DNA of 64,000 nt from UBA5018 sp947463165 (GCA_943371245.1 CALRTY020000015.1:12932-76931); one strand, 5' to 3'; shown: positions 34,802-43,568, counted from the first letter of the stretch. A program made the numbers and translations. Notes: generated by a model from the letters alone, not told the origin.

Positions 34802-36004
34802 TCAGGCCAGAGGCACAGGCCTGCGGCCGGCGTCCAGGCGCCGCCGATGCAGCTCCCAGCGGCGCTCGAGCAGGGCCGCCAGCTTTAGCCGGAACTGCTC
34901 GGGGCCAAAGCCCTCCGCCCATTGGCGCAGCGCCTCGGCCGATAGGCGCCGCCACAGCTGGCCAGCCTCGAAATACTCCAGGGCCTCCACCAGGCTGGCG
35001 GCGCTCTGGCGGGGGAACAGCAGCCCGGTGGGCAGGCACGGATCGGCCTGCAGGCAGCGCACGCTGTCCAGCAGGCCGCCGGCGCCGTAGGCGATCACCG
35101 GCGCCCCGGCCGCCATCGCCTCCACCGGGGCGATGCCGAAATCCTCCAGGCCGGCATAAACGTAGGCACGGCAGCGCTCTAGCCACTCGGCGCTCTCTTG
35201 GGAGCCGCAGCGGCCGAGGAAGCGCACATTTGGCCTGGCCATGGCCTCCAACCTGGCCCGTTCTGGTCCATCGCCAATCACCACCAGCGGCAGGCCGGTG
35301 CGGTTGAACGCCTCCACCACCAGGTCCACCCGCTTGTAGGGCACCAGGCGGCAGAGACTCACGTAGACATCGCTGCGATCCTGGTGGCAGCGAAACCGCT
35401 CCACCGCCACCGGCGGGTGAATCACCACCGAGCTGCGCCGCCAACAGCGGCGGATCCGCTGGGCGGTGAAGCGGGAATTGGCCACCAGCTGATCCACCCG
35501 GGCACTGCTGAGCTGGTCCCAGAGCCGCAGTTGATGCAGCTGCCAGCGCAGCAGCGGCCCCAGGGGGGAGCGGGCCAGGCTGGAGCGCGAAAGATAGGCA
35601 TGCATCTGGTCCCAGGCGTAGCGCACGGGGGTGTGCACGTAGCTGAGATGCAGCTGCTCAGGGGAGGTGAGCACCCCCTTGGCCACCAGGTGGTTGCTGC
35701 TGAGCACCAGCGGGTAGTCCGCCAGATCGAGCTGCTCGATCGCCAGCGGCAACAGCGGCAGGTACTGCTGCACATGGCTGACGCCCCAGGGCAAACGCTG
35801 GATGAAGGAGGTGTGGATCGAGCGCCCCTCCAGCCAGCTGCCGGCCCGGCCGCTCTCGCCATCCACCAGGGCAAACAGCTGCACCTGAGCGCCCCGCTCG
35901 GCGGCGAGGCGATCCATCTGCCGCACCACCAGCTCTGACCCGCCGGTGGAGCGCGGGGTGAACCACTCGTGCACCAGGGCCAGGCGCTCGGGGAGGCTTG
36001 CCAT
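34802..36004 (-). CDS. GT4-family glycosyltransferase (WbaZ-like)
   Basis: The 400-aa GT-B enzyme begins LALVHEWFTPRSTGGSELVV, has VHTPVRYAWDQMHAYL, the donor-site YVSLCRLVPYKRVDLVVEAFN, FLGRCGSQES and the EX7E element in LEDFGIAPVEAMAAGAPVIAYGAGG. It would transfer a hexose, possibly mannose as in WbaZ-type enzymes, to a lipid-linked acceptor; donor and linkage cannot be read. Paired with the initiating sugar transferase on the same strand. ATG 36004 fits the family start. Confidence 0.9.
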   Translation of the reverse strand: MASLPERLALVHEWFTPRSTGGSELVVRQMDRLAAERGAQVQLFALVDGESGRAGSWLEGRSIHTSFIQRLPWGVSHVQQYLPLLPLAIEQLDLADYPLVLSSNHLVAKGVLTSPEQLHLSYVHTPVRYAWDQMHAYLSRSSLARSPLGPLLRWQLHQLRLWDQLSSARVDQLVANSRFTAQRIRRCWRRSSVVIHPPVAVERFRCHQDRSDVYVSLCRLVPYKRVDLVVEAFNRTGLPLVVIGDGPERARLEAMARPNVRFLGRCGSQESAEWLERCRAYVYAGLEDFGIAPVEAMAAGAPVIAYGAGGLLDSVRCLQADPCLPTGLLFPRQSAASLVEALEYFEAGQLWRRLSAEALRQWAEGFGPEQFRLKLAALLERRWELHRRRLDAGRRPVPLA

Positions 36005-36094
36005 GTCTAGAACCGTAAGCGTTCATCACGAAAACTCTCAGCTCATTGCCTAGGCGGCGATCTGTAACGAAGCTGCCAGCACGAGTCGGGAGCC

Positions 36095-36337
36095 ATGGCG
36101 ATCCGCAAACTGCTGGAAGAGGCCCTTCTAGAGCCTGAAATTGGCAGCACCCCGTGCTTCCGCTGGCATGCCACTCCGGTTGGCATCGCTGCCCTTTGGT
36201 GCGCCGGCACCCCCCCATCCGCCCCCCCCTACGCCGAGGCGCTGCGGGAGGGGCTGGCGGTGGGTTTGGATTTGAGCCGGGAGGAACGGGAGTTCCACCA
36301 GCTCAATTCAGGTCTGGTGCTGCTGTTCCATTCCTGA
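36095..36337 (+). CDS. Small protein, unknown function
   Basis: The 80-aa ORF reads MAIRKLLEEALLEPEIGSTP at the start, with a Pro-rich middle and LSREEREFHQLNSGLVLLFH near the end. No signal or membrane segment and no family known to me. Its 3' end overlaps the convergent YciI-like gene by 30 nt. Codon use is typical for the genome. Confidence 0.55.
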   Translation: MAIRKLLEEALLEPEIGSTPCFRWHATPVGIAALWCAGTPPSAPPYAEALREGLAVGLDLSREEREFHQLNSGLVLLFHS

Positions 36338-36634
36338 GCTCCAGGGGGCGCCGTACACCAGGCGCCATTCGTGCAGCGTCCAGCTGACGCAGCCCTCGCG
36401 GATCAGCGGATCGCCGCTTACCAGCGCCTCGGCCTCGGCCATGTCCCGGGCTTGAAACAGCAGCATGCCGCCGGCGCCCTGGCCGTTCAGCCCGCGGCGA
36501 TCGGCCCAGTAGCCACTGCTGGGCTGATGGCCCGCCTGGGACAGCGTCTCCAGCCAGGCGAGATGGGCCGGCACCACCGCATCGAAGCGGGGCTTTTCCA
36601 CAATCCCCTGCTCAAGTTTCACAAACCAGGGCAC
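36308..36634 (-). CDS. YciI-like (YCII domain) protein
   Basis: From GTG 36634 the product has 108 aa with a dimeric ferredoxin-like YCII fold: VPWFVKLEQGIVEK, then VPAHLAWLETLSQAG with the conserved His, SGYWADRRG, GGMLLFQARDMAEAEALVSGDPLIREG. The His-Asp pair of this family is thought catalytic, but the reaction is unknown. It lies 49 nt after the coaBC stop on the same strand, so cotranscription is possible. Earlier in-frame starts would overlap coaBC. Confidence 0.82.
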   Translation of the reverse strand: MPWFVKLEQGIVEKPRFDAVVPAHLAWLETLSQAGHQPSSGYWADRRGLNGQGAGGMLLFQARDMAEAEALVSGDPLIREGCVSWTLHEWRLVYGAPWSSGMEQQHQT

Positions 36635-36683
36635 AGCCAGCCGACCAGGGCCTCCCCATGCTGGCGGCCAGGGGGAAAAGCCT

Positions 36684-37934
36684 TTAGGGGGAAACGGCCA
36701 GTGCCTGCTCCAGGTGGTTGGCCAGGGCCGTCGCGATCGCCTCCTTGCCCTGCAGTTTGGTTTCGCCGCCGCGGCTGACGATCCAAGCGCTCTGCTCCAG
36801 GCCCTGAACCTCCTCGCCCCGGTTGGCCACCACCACCTCAAAGCGCTGCAGCCTTTGGCGCGCCACCGCCAGCAGCTCCGCCTCCGATACCCCCTCCAAA
36901 TACTTGAAAGTGACCATGTGCAAGCCCGGGTCGGCCAGGCGCACCAGATCGATCACCTTCTCGGTGGGCTCGAGGTTGAGCTGCAGCAGCTGGCTGCCGC
37001 TGCCGATTTTTCCAGCCACCACCTGGCTGGGCCGGTAGTCGGCCACCGCGGCGGAAAACACCCCCGCCTGGCAGCCCTCGGCCACCGCCGCCAGGGTGAA
37101 GCGCTTGTATTCGTCGTAGTTGGCGGCAATCGTGCAGGGCAGCCAGGTGGGCGGCCGCCAGCCGCCATCGCCGAGCACGAAGCGCACCTCGGCACCGCGC
37201 AGCACCAGCTCGGCCGTAATCGCCGCCCCCAGGCGGCCGCTGAAGCGATTCACCAGGCGCCGCACCGCATCGATCGCCACGGGGGTGGGGCCACCGGTCA
37301 CCAGCAGCCGGCGGCCCCGCAGGGCACTGGTGGAGAGGGCGCGGCAGACCGCCGCCACCAACAATTCGACATCCGGCAGGTTGTGCTTGCCATAGGCATC
37401 CCGCGGCGGGATGAAGGTCACCCCCAGCTCGGCCAGGGCCCGGCAATTGCGCTCCAGGATCGGCGTGTGCAGCGTGCCGTGCATGGTGGGAGCCACCAGC
37501 ACCTGGGTGAGGCCCTGGCCCAGGCGACCCAGGGCGGAGGCCAGCGCCGCGCTCACCACCGTGTCGGCGATGCCAGCGGCCAGCTTGGCAATGGTGTTGG
37601 CGGTGGCCGGAGCCACCAGCCAGGCATCGAAAGGCCGCCCATCCGAGAGGTGTTCGGCCCGCCAGGTGAGGGAGGTGATCAGCGGATTCAAGCTGGCCCA
37701 CTCCAGCGCCTGGCGGCCCACGAAGTTGAGTGCCGCCTCCGTGCAGAAGGCCGTCACCTCAGCGCCGCGGCGCCGCAGGGCCCTGGCCAGCTCCGGGGTC
37801 TTCATGGCCGCAATGCCACCGCAGACCAGCAGGGCGATGCGTTTGCCCGCCAGGTGGTGGGAGAGCTGCGGCACCTCGTGGTCGCCGATCACGGCCGAGC
37901 TGGGGGGCGTGAACGGCCATTGCTCGAAAGTCAT
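36684..37934 (-). CDS. coaBC: Phosphopantothenoylcysteine synthetase/decarboxylase
   Basis: The 416-aa fusion makes 4'-phosphopantetheine: CoaC flavodoxin-like half (about 30-205: RIALLVCGGIAAMKTPELARAL, LVAPATANTIAKLAAGIADT) and CoaB half (about 207-416: RRLLVTGGPTPVAIDAVRRLVN, FSAAVADYRPS, FKYLEGVSEAELL). Family His95 is kept, but the usual P-x-M-N substrate motif reads PTMHG (149-153), and the segment that carries the catalytic Cys in E. coli-type CoaC reads PPRDAYGKHNLPD without Cys. Archaeal and some cyanobacterial CoaBC proteins show similar changes, so it is probably functional. It belongs with panB to CoA synthesis. Confidence 0.92.
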   Translation of the reverse strand: MTFEQWPFTPPSSAVIGDHEVPQLSHHLAGKRIALLVCGGIAAMKTPELARALRRRGAEVTAFCTEAALNFVGRQALEWASLNPLITSLTWRAEHLSDGRPFDAWLVAPATANTIAKLAAGIADTVVSAALASALGRLGQGLTQVLVAPTMHGTLHTPILERNCRALAELGVTFIPPRDAYGKHNLPDVELLVAAVCRALSTSALRGRRLLVTGGPTPVAIDAVRRLVNRFSGRLGAAITAELVLRGAEVRFVLGDGGWRPPTWLPCTIAANYDEYKRFTLAAVAEGCQAGVFSAAVADYRPSQVVAGKIGSGSQLLQLNLEPTEKVIDLVRLADPGLHMVTFKYLEGVSEAELLAVARQRLQRFEVVVANRGEEVQGLEQSAWIVSRGGETKLQGKEAIATALANHLEQALAVSP

Positions 37935-38136
37935 GCCAACGGCTCTGGGGGCGGGCAGTTAGGGCTGGCGTTAAGCGCGGACAGTGAGTGCGGGCGGTGA
38001 GCGCGAAAGGTGGGGGCAACCAGCGCCGATCGAGCGCGGGCGAGCGCTAAGTGAAAGCGGGCCGGGCTGGCCCACCGCCCCGGTTCAGCGGCCCGGTTCA
38101 GCGGCCCCAGACGAGAGCATGGACGTTCAGATCGTT

Positions 38137-38196
38137 CACCGCTGCCCGCAATCAGGCACCGCTGGCCGCAATCAGGCACCGCTGGCCGCAATCAGG
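38137..38196. repeat. 20-bp tandem repeat, three copies, at ndhN stop
   Basis: The unit CACCGCTGGCCGCAATCAGG occurs three times end to end (38137, 38157, 38177; the first with one mismatch). The third copy contains the ndhN stop codon (TGA at 38194-38192), so the gene end appears duplicated downstream. Close by at about 38079-38107 a CGGTTCAGCGGCC unit occurs twice. Confidence 0.85.
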
Positions 38197-38653
38197 CCGT
38201 CAGCAGCTGTTGCAGGGGCTGCCAGCGCAGGGCCCGGGAGCCGCCCATCTCCACCACCAGTTTGAGCCGGGGCTCGCGGCGGCAGAGGTTGAGCAGGGAG
38301 GCCAGCTCCGCTTCCGAGAGCACCTGACCCTCCAGCAGCCAGAGCAGGATCGGCGCTTCGCCTTCCAGCAGGGGGCCCAGCTGGGGCATCACCCGTTGCA
38401 CCTCGCCCACCGCCGCACCCCGGCCAACGCTCTGGTGGCCCAGGTGGGGCGGGCGCACCCCGTGGCTTTGGAACAGGAAGGCCTCGGGATCACCGAGGCC
38501 CCGGGCCGAGGTGAGCATGGCGCGGTAGCCAGCGGCCCGCAGGCGCCGCATCAGGCGGGTTTCGGCGCCCCCCTCCAGGGGGGCGAACAGGGCTAGAGCT
38601 CCGGACGCTTCCAGGTCGCGCCTGAATCCACGGCCGGAAAGCAGCAGGGGCAT
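38192..38653 (-). CDS. ndhN: NAD(P)H-quinone oxidoreductase subunit N
   Basis: NdhN (153 aa) is a peripheral subunit of the cyanobacterial/plastid NDH-1 complex used in cyclic electron flow and respiration at the thylakoid. It starts MPLLLSGRGFRRDLEASGAL, has GGAETRLMRRLRAAGY, TSARGLGDPEAFLFQSHGVRPPHLG and GRGAAVGEVQRVMPQLGPLL, and ends with KLVVEMGGSRALRWQPL. ATG 38653 matches the family; the frame opens 59 codons earlier without homology. It is divergent from the ribosomal cluster, an arrangement typical of picocyanobacteria. Confidence 0.95.
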   Translation of the reverse strand: MPLLLSGRGFRRDLEASGALALFAPLEGGAETRLMRRLRAAGYRAMLTSARGLGDPEAFLFQSHGVRPPHLGHQSVGRGAAVGEVQRVMPQLGPLLEGEAPILLWLLEGQVLSEAELASLLNLCRREPRLKLVVEMGGSRALRWQPLQQLLTA

Positions 38654-39143
38654 CGCTGGCTGACGTCGAGCTGCGGGGAGTCTGGCAGCCCAGCTCGGCT
38701 CTTGGGGGTATGGGTGATGGGGTATGGTGGCTAGATGTGTAATTGACCTGCGCCCGTCCGCTAGCCGGGCCTCCAGGGCAAAACGCAAAGATCGCCAATA
38801 GTGACGATCTTTTGGGCCAGTACGGAACATTTACAGCTTTCGGTTCGCCAACAGCTCGTTTATCCGTCGGGAAACTGATAGAACGCTCCCTCTCTGCTCG
38901 CAGCAGCTCTGGAAACAGAAACTCTGCGAAACGAGCCCAGGTCCGGTTCCGCCAAGTCCCAGCCCCGTTGATTCAGACGCATTGACGTCTTGCTAGCTCC
39001 CAGGCTTGATTGCGGCCGCCGGACCTTCCGGCTTCGCTTGGCGTCCGGGACCGCAGACCTTTTGCTTCTGGCTCAGCTTCGCCGGCTGCTTCCTGCCCTG
39101 GGCAGGCGCCACCGGTGGTCCAGCTAGCGTCGACCCCATCCCT
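38654..39143. promoter_or_regulatory. 490-bp divergent control region / ribosomal-operon leader
   Basis: No gene is seen between divergent ndhN and rplC. An inverted repeat AAAGATCG/CGATCTTT (38787-38794 and 38805-38812, 10-nt loop) is followed by TTTT. GCCGGA/TCCGGC (39018-39023, 39027-39032) forms a hairpin, and CCTGCCC/GGGCAGG (39092-39106) is near-palindromic just before rplC. A possible promoter is TTGACG (38984-38989) with TTGATT 18 bp later. Such structure suits a leader with transcription or translation control of the cluster. Confidence 0.5.
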
Positions 39144-39791
39144 ATGTCCATCGGCATTCTTGGGAAGAAACTGGGCATGTCCCAGTTCTTCGATGCAGAG
39201 GGCAGGTCCATCCCGGTCACCGTGATCGAGGCTGGCCCTTGCCGCATCACCCAACTCAAAACCAACAACACCGACGGCTACACAGCTGTCCAGCTCGGCT
39301 TTGGCGAGACGCGCGAGAAGCTCGTCAACAAGCCCGCCCAAGGGCACCTGGCCAAGTCAGGCGACGAAGTGCTGCGCCACCTGAAGGAATATCGGGTGGA
39401 CAGCGTCGAAGGCCTTGAGCTGGGCGGCTCCATCACCGTCTCCGCCTTTGAGGCGGGCCAGAAGGTCGATGTCAGTGGCGACACCATGGGCCGGGGCTTC
39501 TCGGGCTATCAGAAGCGCCACGGCTTTAGCCGCGGTCCGATGACCCACGGTTCCAAAAACCACCGCGAGCCCGGTTCCACCGGCGCCGGCACCACGCCAG
39601 GTCGGGTTTATCCGGGCAAGCGCATGGCCGGTCGCTACGGCGGCAAGCAGATCACCACCCGTGGTCTGGTGATCCTCAAGGTGGACAGCGAGCGCAACCT
39701 GCTCGTGGTCAAGGGCTCGGTACCCGGCAAGCCCGGTGCCCTGCTCAACATCCGCCCGGCTAACCGGGTGGGCAGCAAGGCGGGTAACTGA
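39144..39791 (+). CDS. rplC: 50S ribosomal protein L3
   Basis: L3 (215 aa) is an early assembly protein near the peptidyl-transferase centre. It starts MSIGILGKKLGMSQFFD and has the core loop FSGYQKRHGFSRGPMTHGSKNHRE and GRVYPGKRMAGRYGG. ATG 39144 is fixed by family alignment; the frame stays open upstream through the leader. It is the first gene of the cluster; rpsJ (S10), which precedes it in many bacteria, is absent here. Confidence 0.98.
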   Translation: MSIGILGKKLGMSQFFDAEGRSIPVTVIEAGPCRITQLKTNNTDGYTAVQLGFGETREKLVNKPAQGHLAKSGDEVLRHLKEYRVDSVEGLELGGSITVSAFEAGQKVDVSGDTMGRGFSGYQKRHGFSRGPMTHGSKNHREPGSTGAGTTPGRVYPGKRMAGRYGGKQITTRGLVILKVDSERNLLVVKGSVPGKPGALLNIRPANRVGSKAGN

Positions 39792-39802
39792 GGAGACGAC
39801 CG

Positions 39803-40438
39803 ATGGCTGATTGCGTAATTCGCGACTGGCAGGGCAAAGAAGCCGGCAAGGCTGCCCTGGATCTGAAAGTCGCCAAAGAAAGTTCCGCTACCGACCTGGT
39901 GCATCGCGCCGTGTTGCGGCAGCTGGCCCATGCCCGCCAAGGCACCGCCAGCACGCTCACCCGCGCCGAAGTGGCCGGCGGTGGCCGCAAGCCCTACAAG
40001 CAAAAGGGCACCGGCCGGGCGCGGCAGGGTTCGATTCGCACCCCCCTGCGGCCCGGTGGTGGCGTGGTGTTCGGGCCTAAGCCCCGCACCTACAACCTGG
40101 CGATGAACCGCAAGGAGCGTCGCCTGGCCCTGCGCACCGCCCTGATGAGCCGCGTGGCGGACATCATCGTGGTGGAGGGTTTCGGGGCTGATCTCGACAC
40201 CCCCAAAACCCAGGCGATCACCGCCGCCCTGGCCCGCCTCGGCATCGAGGCCGGCGCCAAGGTGCTGGTGATTCTCGACAACCCCTCCGAGGTGCTGCGC
40301 AAGTCGACGCGCAACCTGGAGAAGTTAAAGCTGATCGCCGCCGATCAGCTCAATGTGTTCGATCTGCTCAATGCCAGCCACCTGCTGGTGAGCAAAGAGG
40401 CACTCGCGAAGATTCAGGAGGTCTACGGAGATGACTGA
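39803..40438 (+). CDS. rplD: 50S ribosomal protein L4
   Basis: L4 (211 aa) binds 23S rRNA domain I and lines the exit tunnel with its loop GGGRKPYKQKGTGRARQGS. GAGGAG lies 8 nt before ATG 39803. In E. coli L4 represses its own operon; whether this applies here is unknown. It overlaps rplW by 8 nt. Confidence 0.98.
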   Translation: MADCVIRDWQGKEAGKAALDLKVAKESSATDLVHRAVLRQLAHARQGTASTLTRAEVAGGGRKPYKQKGTGRARQGSIRTPLRPGGGVVFGPKPRTYNLAMNRKERRLALRTALMSRVADIIVVEGFGADLDTPKTQAITAALARLGIEAGAKVLVILDNPSEVLRKSTRNLEKLKLIAADQLNVFDLLNASHLLVSKEALAKIQEVYGDD

Positions 40439-40733
40439 GCGTTTTGCAGGTCGGTTGGCGGATGTGATCCGTCGGCCGCTGATCACAGAGAAGGCCACCC
40501 GGGCCATCGAACTGAATCAGTACACCTTTGAGGTGGATCATCGGGCTGCCAAGCCTGACATCAAAGCGGCGGTTGAATCGCTGTTCGACGTCAAAGTGGT
40601 TGGCATCAGCACGATGAATCCCCCCCGTCGCAGCCGTCGCGTCGGCCGCTTTTCCGGCAAGCGCGCCCAGGTGAAGAAAGCGGTGGTGCGCCTTGCTGAA
40701 GGCAATGCCATCCAGCTGTTCCCTGAGTCCTGA
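40431..40733 (+). CDS. rplW: 50S ribosomal protein L23
   Basis: L23 (100 aa) docks trigger factor and SRP at the tunnel exit. Signatures: VIRRPLITEKATRAIELNQYTFEV and KPDIKAAVESLFDVKVVGIST. Overlaps the rplD end, implying coupled translation. Confidence 0.98.
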   Translation: MTERFAGRLADVIRRPLITEKATRAIELNQYTFEVDHRAAKPDIKAAVESLFDVKVVGISTMNPPRRSRRVGRFSGKRAQVKKAVVRLAEGNAIQLFPES

Positions 40734-40748
40734 GGGATCTGAACCACC

Positions 40749-41612
40749 ATGGCAATCCGTAACTACCGTCCCATCACCCCCGGCACCCGCACCCGCGTTG
40801 CCAGTGATTTCTCTGAAGTCACCGGTCGCGATCGCGAGCGCACCCTGGTGGTGGCCAAGCATCGCCGCAAGGGCCGCAACAACCGCGGTGTGATCACCTG
40901 CCGTCACCGCGGTGGCGGCCACAAGCGCCTCTATCGCATCGTCGACTTCCGTCGCGATAAGCACGGCGTGGTGGCCCGGGTGGCCGCCATCCACTACGAC
41001 CCCCATCGCAACGCCCGCCTGGCCTTGCTCTTCTATGCCGATGGCGAGAAGCGCTACATCCTGGCTCCCGCCGGGATAATCATTGGCCAAACCGTTGTAT
41101 CCGGGCCCGGTTCGCCGATCGAAACCGGCAACGCCCTGCCCCTGTCGGCGATCCCGCTCGGCTCCAGCGTCCACAACGTGGAGCTCTACGCCGGCCGAGG
41201 TGGCCAAATGGTGCGCACCGCCGGCGCCAGCGCCCAGGTGATGGCCAAAGAAGGCGACTACGTCGCCCTGAAGCTGCCCTCCACCGAGGTGCGCCTGGTG
41301 CGCCGCGAGTGCTACGCCACCCTCGGCGAAGTGGGCAACTCTGAAGTGCGCAACACCAGCCTCGGCAAGGCTGGCCGCAAGCGCTGGCTGGGTCGTCGCC
41401 CGGAGGTGCGCGGTTCGGTGATGAACCCCTGCGATCACCCCCACGGTGGTGGCGAGGGTCGCGCTCCCATCGGCCGCTCCGGTCCGGTGACCCCCTGGGG
41501 CAAACCCGCCCTTGGCCTGAAAACCCGCAAGCGGAACAAGCCCAGCAATCGGTTCGTGCTTCGGAAACGTCGCCGCACCTCCAAACGGAGCCGTGGCGGA
41601 CGCGATTCATGA
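40749..41612 (+). CDS. rplB: 50S ribosomal protein L2
   Basis: L2 (287 aa) joins the subunits and supports peptidyl transfer. It has MAIRNYRPITPGTRTRVASD, NNRGVITCRHRGGGHKRLYR and the catalytically important loop MNPCDHPHGGGEGRAPIGR with its His. Full family length. Confidence 0.98.
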   Translation: MAIRNYRPITPGTRTRVASDFSEVTGRDRERTLVVAKHRRKGRNNRGVITCRHRGGGHKRLYRIVDFRRDKHGVVARVAAIHYDPHRNARLALLFYADGEKRYILAPAGIIIGQTVVSGPGSPIETGNALPLSAIPLGSSVHNVELYAGRGGQMVRTAGASAQVMAKEGDYVALKLPSTEVRLVRRECYATLGEVGNSEVRNTSLGKAGRKRWLGRRPEVRGSVMNPCDHPHGGGEGRAPIGRSGPVTPWGKPALGLKTRKRNKPSNRFVLRKRRRTSKRSRGGRDS

Positions 41613-41647
41613 TGCCTGTACTCGCCTTGTTCTCCGCTTAAACCGCC

Positions 41648-41923
41648 ATGGGACGTTCACTCAAAAAAGGGCCATTTGTTGCCGACAGCCTGCTTCGCAA
41701 GGTTGAGAAGCAAAATGCAGCCGACGATAAGTCCGTCATCAAGACCTGGTCACGGGCTTCCACAATCCTGCCGATGATGATCGGCCATACCATTGCCGTA
41801 CATAACGGCAAGGCCCACGTGCCGGTGTATGTCACCGAGCAAATGGTGGGTCACAAACTCGGGGAGTTTGCTCCCACCCGCACTTTCCGGGGCCACATCA
41901 AGGATAAGAAAGGAGGCCGTTAA
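41648..41923 (+). CDS. rpsS: 30S ribosomal protein S19
   Basis: S19 (91 aa) forms the head complex with S13. It starts MGRSLKKGPFVADSLLRKVE and carries TWSRASTILPMMIGHTIAVHNG and KLGEFAPTRTFRGH. 3 nt before rplV. Confidence 0.98.
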   Translation: MGRSLKKGPFVADSLLRKVEKQNAADDKSVIKTWSRASTILPMMIGHTIAVHNGKAHVPVYVTEQMVGHKLGEFAPTRTFRGHIKDKKGGR

Positions 41924-41926
41924 ACC

Positions 41927-42280
41927 ATGGCAAACACCTCTTCCAACGAGGCCCGTGCCTACGGGCGCTACATCCGCGGCTCCGCCTCCAAAGTGCGTCG
42001 CGTTCTCGATCAGATCCGGGGTCGCAGCTATCGCGACGCCCTGATCATGCTCGAGTTCATGCCCTACCGCTCCACCGGCCCGATCACCAAGGTGCTGCGT
42101 TCTGCGGTGGCTAACGCCGAGCACAACCTGGGTCTGGATCCCTCCACCCTGGTGATCTGCCAGGCCAGCGCCGATATGGGCCCCGCCCTGAAGCGCTTCC
42201 GGCCCCGCGCCCAGGGTCGCGCCTACGCGATCAAGAAACAGACCTGCCACATCAGCATTGCTGTGGCCCCTTCCGCCTGA
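41927..42280 (+). CDS. rplV: 50S ribosomal protein L22
   Basis: L22 (117 aa) reaches into the exit tunnel with its beta hairpin (PALKRFRPRAQGRAYAIKKQ). Also typical: ARAYGRYIRGSASKVRRVLD. The family-usual end is present. Confidence 0.97.
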   Translation: MANTSSNEARAYGRYIRGSASKVRRVLDQIRGRSYRDALIMLEFMPYRSTGPITKVLRSAVANAEHNLGLDPSTLVICQASADMGPALKRFRPRAQGRAYAIKKQTCHISIAVAPSA

Positions 42281-42299
42281 ACCCCGAGGACACCGACCG

Positions 42300-43028
42300 A
42301 TGGGACACAAGATCCATCCAACCGGGCTGCGCCTGGGGATTACCCAGGAGCACCGGTCACGCTGGTACGCCCCCAGCAAGACCTACCCGACCCTGCTTAA
42401 AGAAGACGACCAGATTCGCAAGTTCGTCCACAAGAAATATGGCGCCGCTGGCATCAGCGACGTGTTGATCGCCCGCAAGGCCGACCAGCTGGAGATCGAA
42501 CTGAAAACCGCCCGCCCCGGCGTGCTGGTGGGCCGCCAAGGCAGCGGCATTGAAGAGCTGCGCAGCGGCATTCAAAAAACCCTCGGCGATGCCCATCGCC
42601 AGGTGCGCATCAACGTGGTGGAGGTGGAGCGGGTCGACGCTGACGCCTTCCTGCTGGCCGAATACATCGGTCAACAACTGGAAAAGCGCGTCGCCTTCCG
42701 CCGCGTCATGCGCATGACCGTGCAGCGGGCCCAGCGGGCTGGGGTGCTGGGTCTCAAGATTCAGGTGAGCGGCCGTCTCAATGGCGCCGAAATCGCCCGT
42801 ACCGAGTGGACCCGCGAAGGTCGCGTGCCCCTGCACACCCTGCGTGCCGACATCGACTACGCCACCAAATTGGCCAGCACCACCTATGGGGTTCTGGGCA
42901 TCAAGGTGTGGGTATTCAAAGGTGAAATCCTGCCCGGGCAGAAGGAACAGCTACCCGTGGGTGCTGCTCCGAAGCGGCGGACCAGCCGGCGGCCCCAACA
43001 GTTCGAAGACCGCTCTAACGAAGAGTGA
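42300..43028 (+). CDS. rpsC: 30S ribosomal protein S3
   Basis: S3 (242 aa) lies at the mRNA entry and has helicase activity with S4/S5. KH domain: GVLVGRQGSGIEELRSGIQ; start MGHKIHPTGLRLGITQEHRS; C-terminal RTEWTREGRVPLHTLRADID. ATG 42300 follows alignment; 14 codons of open frame upstream overlap rplV. Confidence 0.98.
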   Translation: MGHKIHPTGLRLGITQEHRSRWYAPSKTYPTLLKEDDQIRKFVHKKYGAAGISDVLIARKADQLEIELKTARPGVLVGRQGSGIEELRSGIQKTLGDAHRQVRINVVEVERVDADAFLLAEYIGQQLEKRVAFRRVMRMTVQRAQRAGVLGLKIQVSGRLNGAEIARTEWTREGRVPLHTLRADIDYATKLASTTYGVLGIKVWVFKGEILPGQKEQLPVGAAPKRRTSRRPQQFEDRSNEE

Positions 43029-43044
43029 GCAGGAGGCCTAAACC

Positions 43045-43566
43045 ATGCTGAGTCCCAAACGCGTCAAATTCCGCAAACAGCAGCGCGGCCGCATGCGCGG
43101 TGTAGCCACCCGTGGCAACACCATTGCCTTCGGCGATTTTGCCCTGCAGGCCCAGGAGTGCGGCTGGATCACCTCTCGTCAAATTGAGGCCAGCCGTCGT
43201 GCCATGTCCCGCTATGTGAAGCGGGGCGGCAAGATCTGGATTCGGATCTTCCCCGACAAACCGGTCACCATGCGTCCCGCCGAAACCCGCATGGGTTCCG
43301 GTAAGGGCAACCCGGAATTCTGGGTGGCGGTGATCAAGCCCGGTCGCATTCTGTTCGAGATGGGTGGTCCCGAGATCACCCCCGAAATCGCCCGCGAGGC
43401 GATGCGGCTCGCCCAGTACAAGCTGCCGATGAAGACCAAGTTCCTCACCCTGGCAGACCAAGTGGAAGCCGAAGCCCAGGCTTTGACCGATGCTTCGGCC
43501 TCGATCGATGCTTCGGCCCTGCCTGATCCCTCGGCTGCCGCCGAGCCCGTCACCGTGGAGTCCTGA
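43045..43566 (+). CDS. rplP: 50S ribosomal protein L16, with C-terminal extension
   Basis: L16 binds near the A site. The core (1-138) has MLSPKRVKFRKQQRGRMRG, GRIWIRIFPDKP-like KIWIRIFPDKPVTMRPAETR, MGSGKGNPEFWVAV. Residues 139-173 form an Ala/Ser/Asp-rich tail absent from typical L16 and likely disordered. ATG 43045, SD AGGAGG 9 nt upstream. Confidence 0.97.
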   Translation: MLSPKRVKFRKQQRGRMRGVATRGNTIAFGDFALQAQECGWITSRQIEASRRAMSRYVKRGGKIWIRIFPDKPVTMRPAETRMGSGKGNPEFWVAVIKPGRILFEMGGPEITPEIAREAMRLAQYKLPMKTKFLTLADQVEAEAQALTDASASIDASALPDPSAAAEPVTVES

Positions 43567-43568
43567 CC

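Noticed and set aside
36714..38000. 428-codon plus-strand ORF opposite coaBC
   Set aside because: Shadow of coaBC; composition typical of antisense frames.
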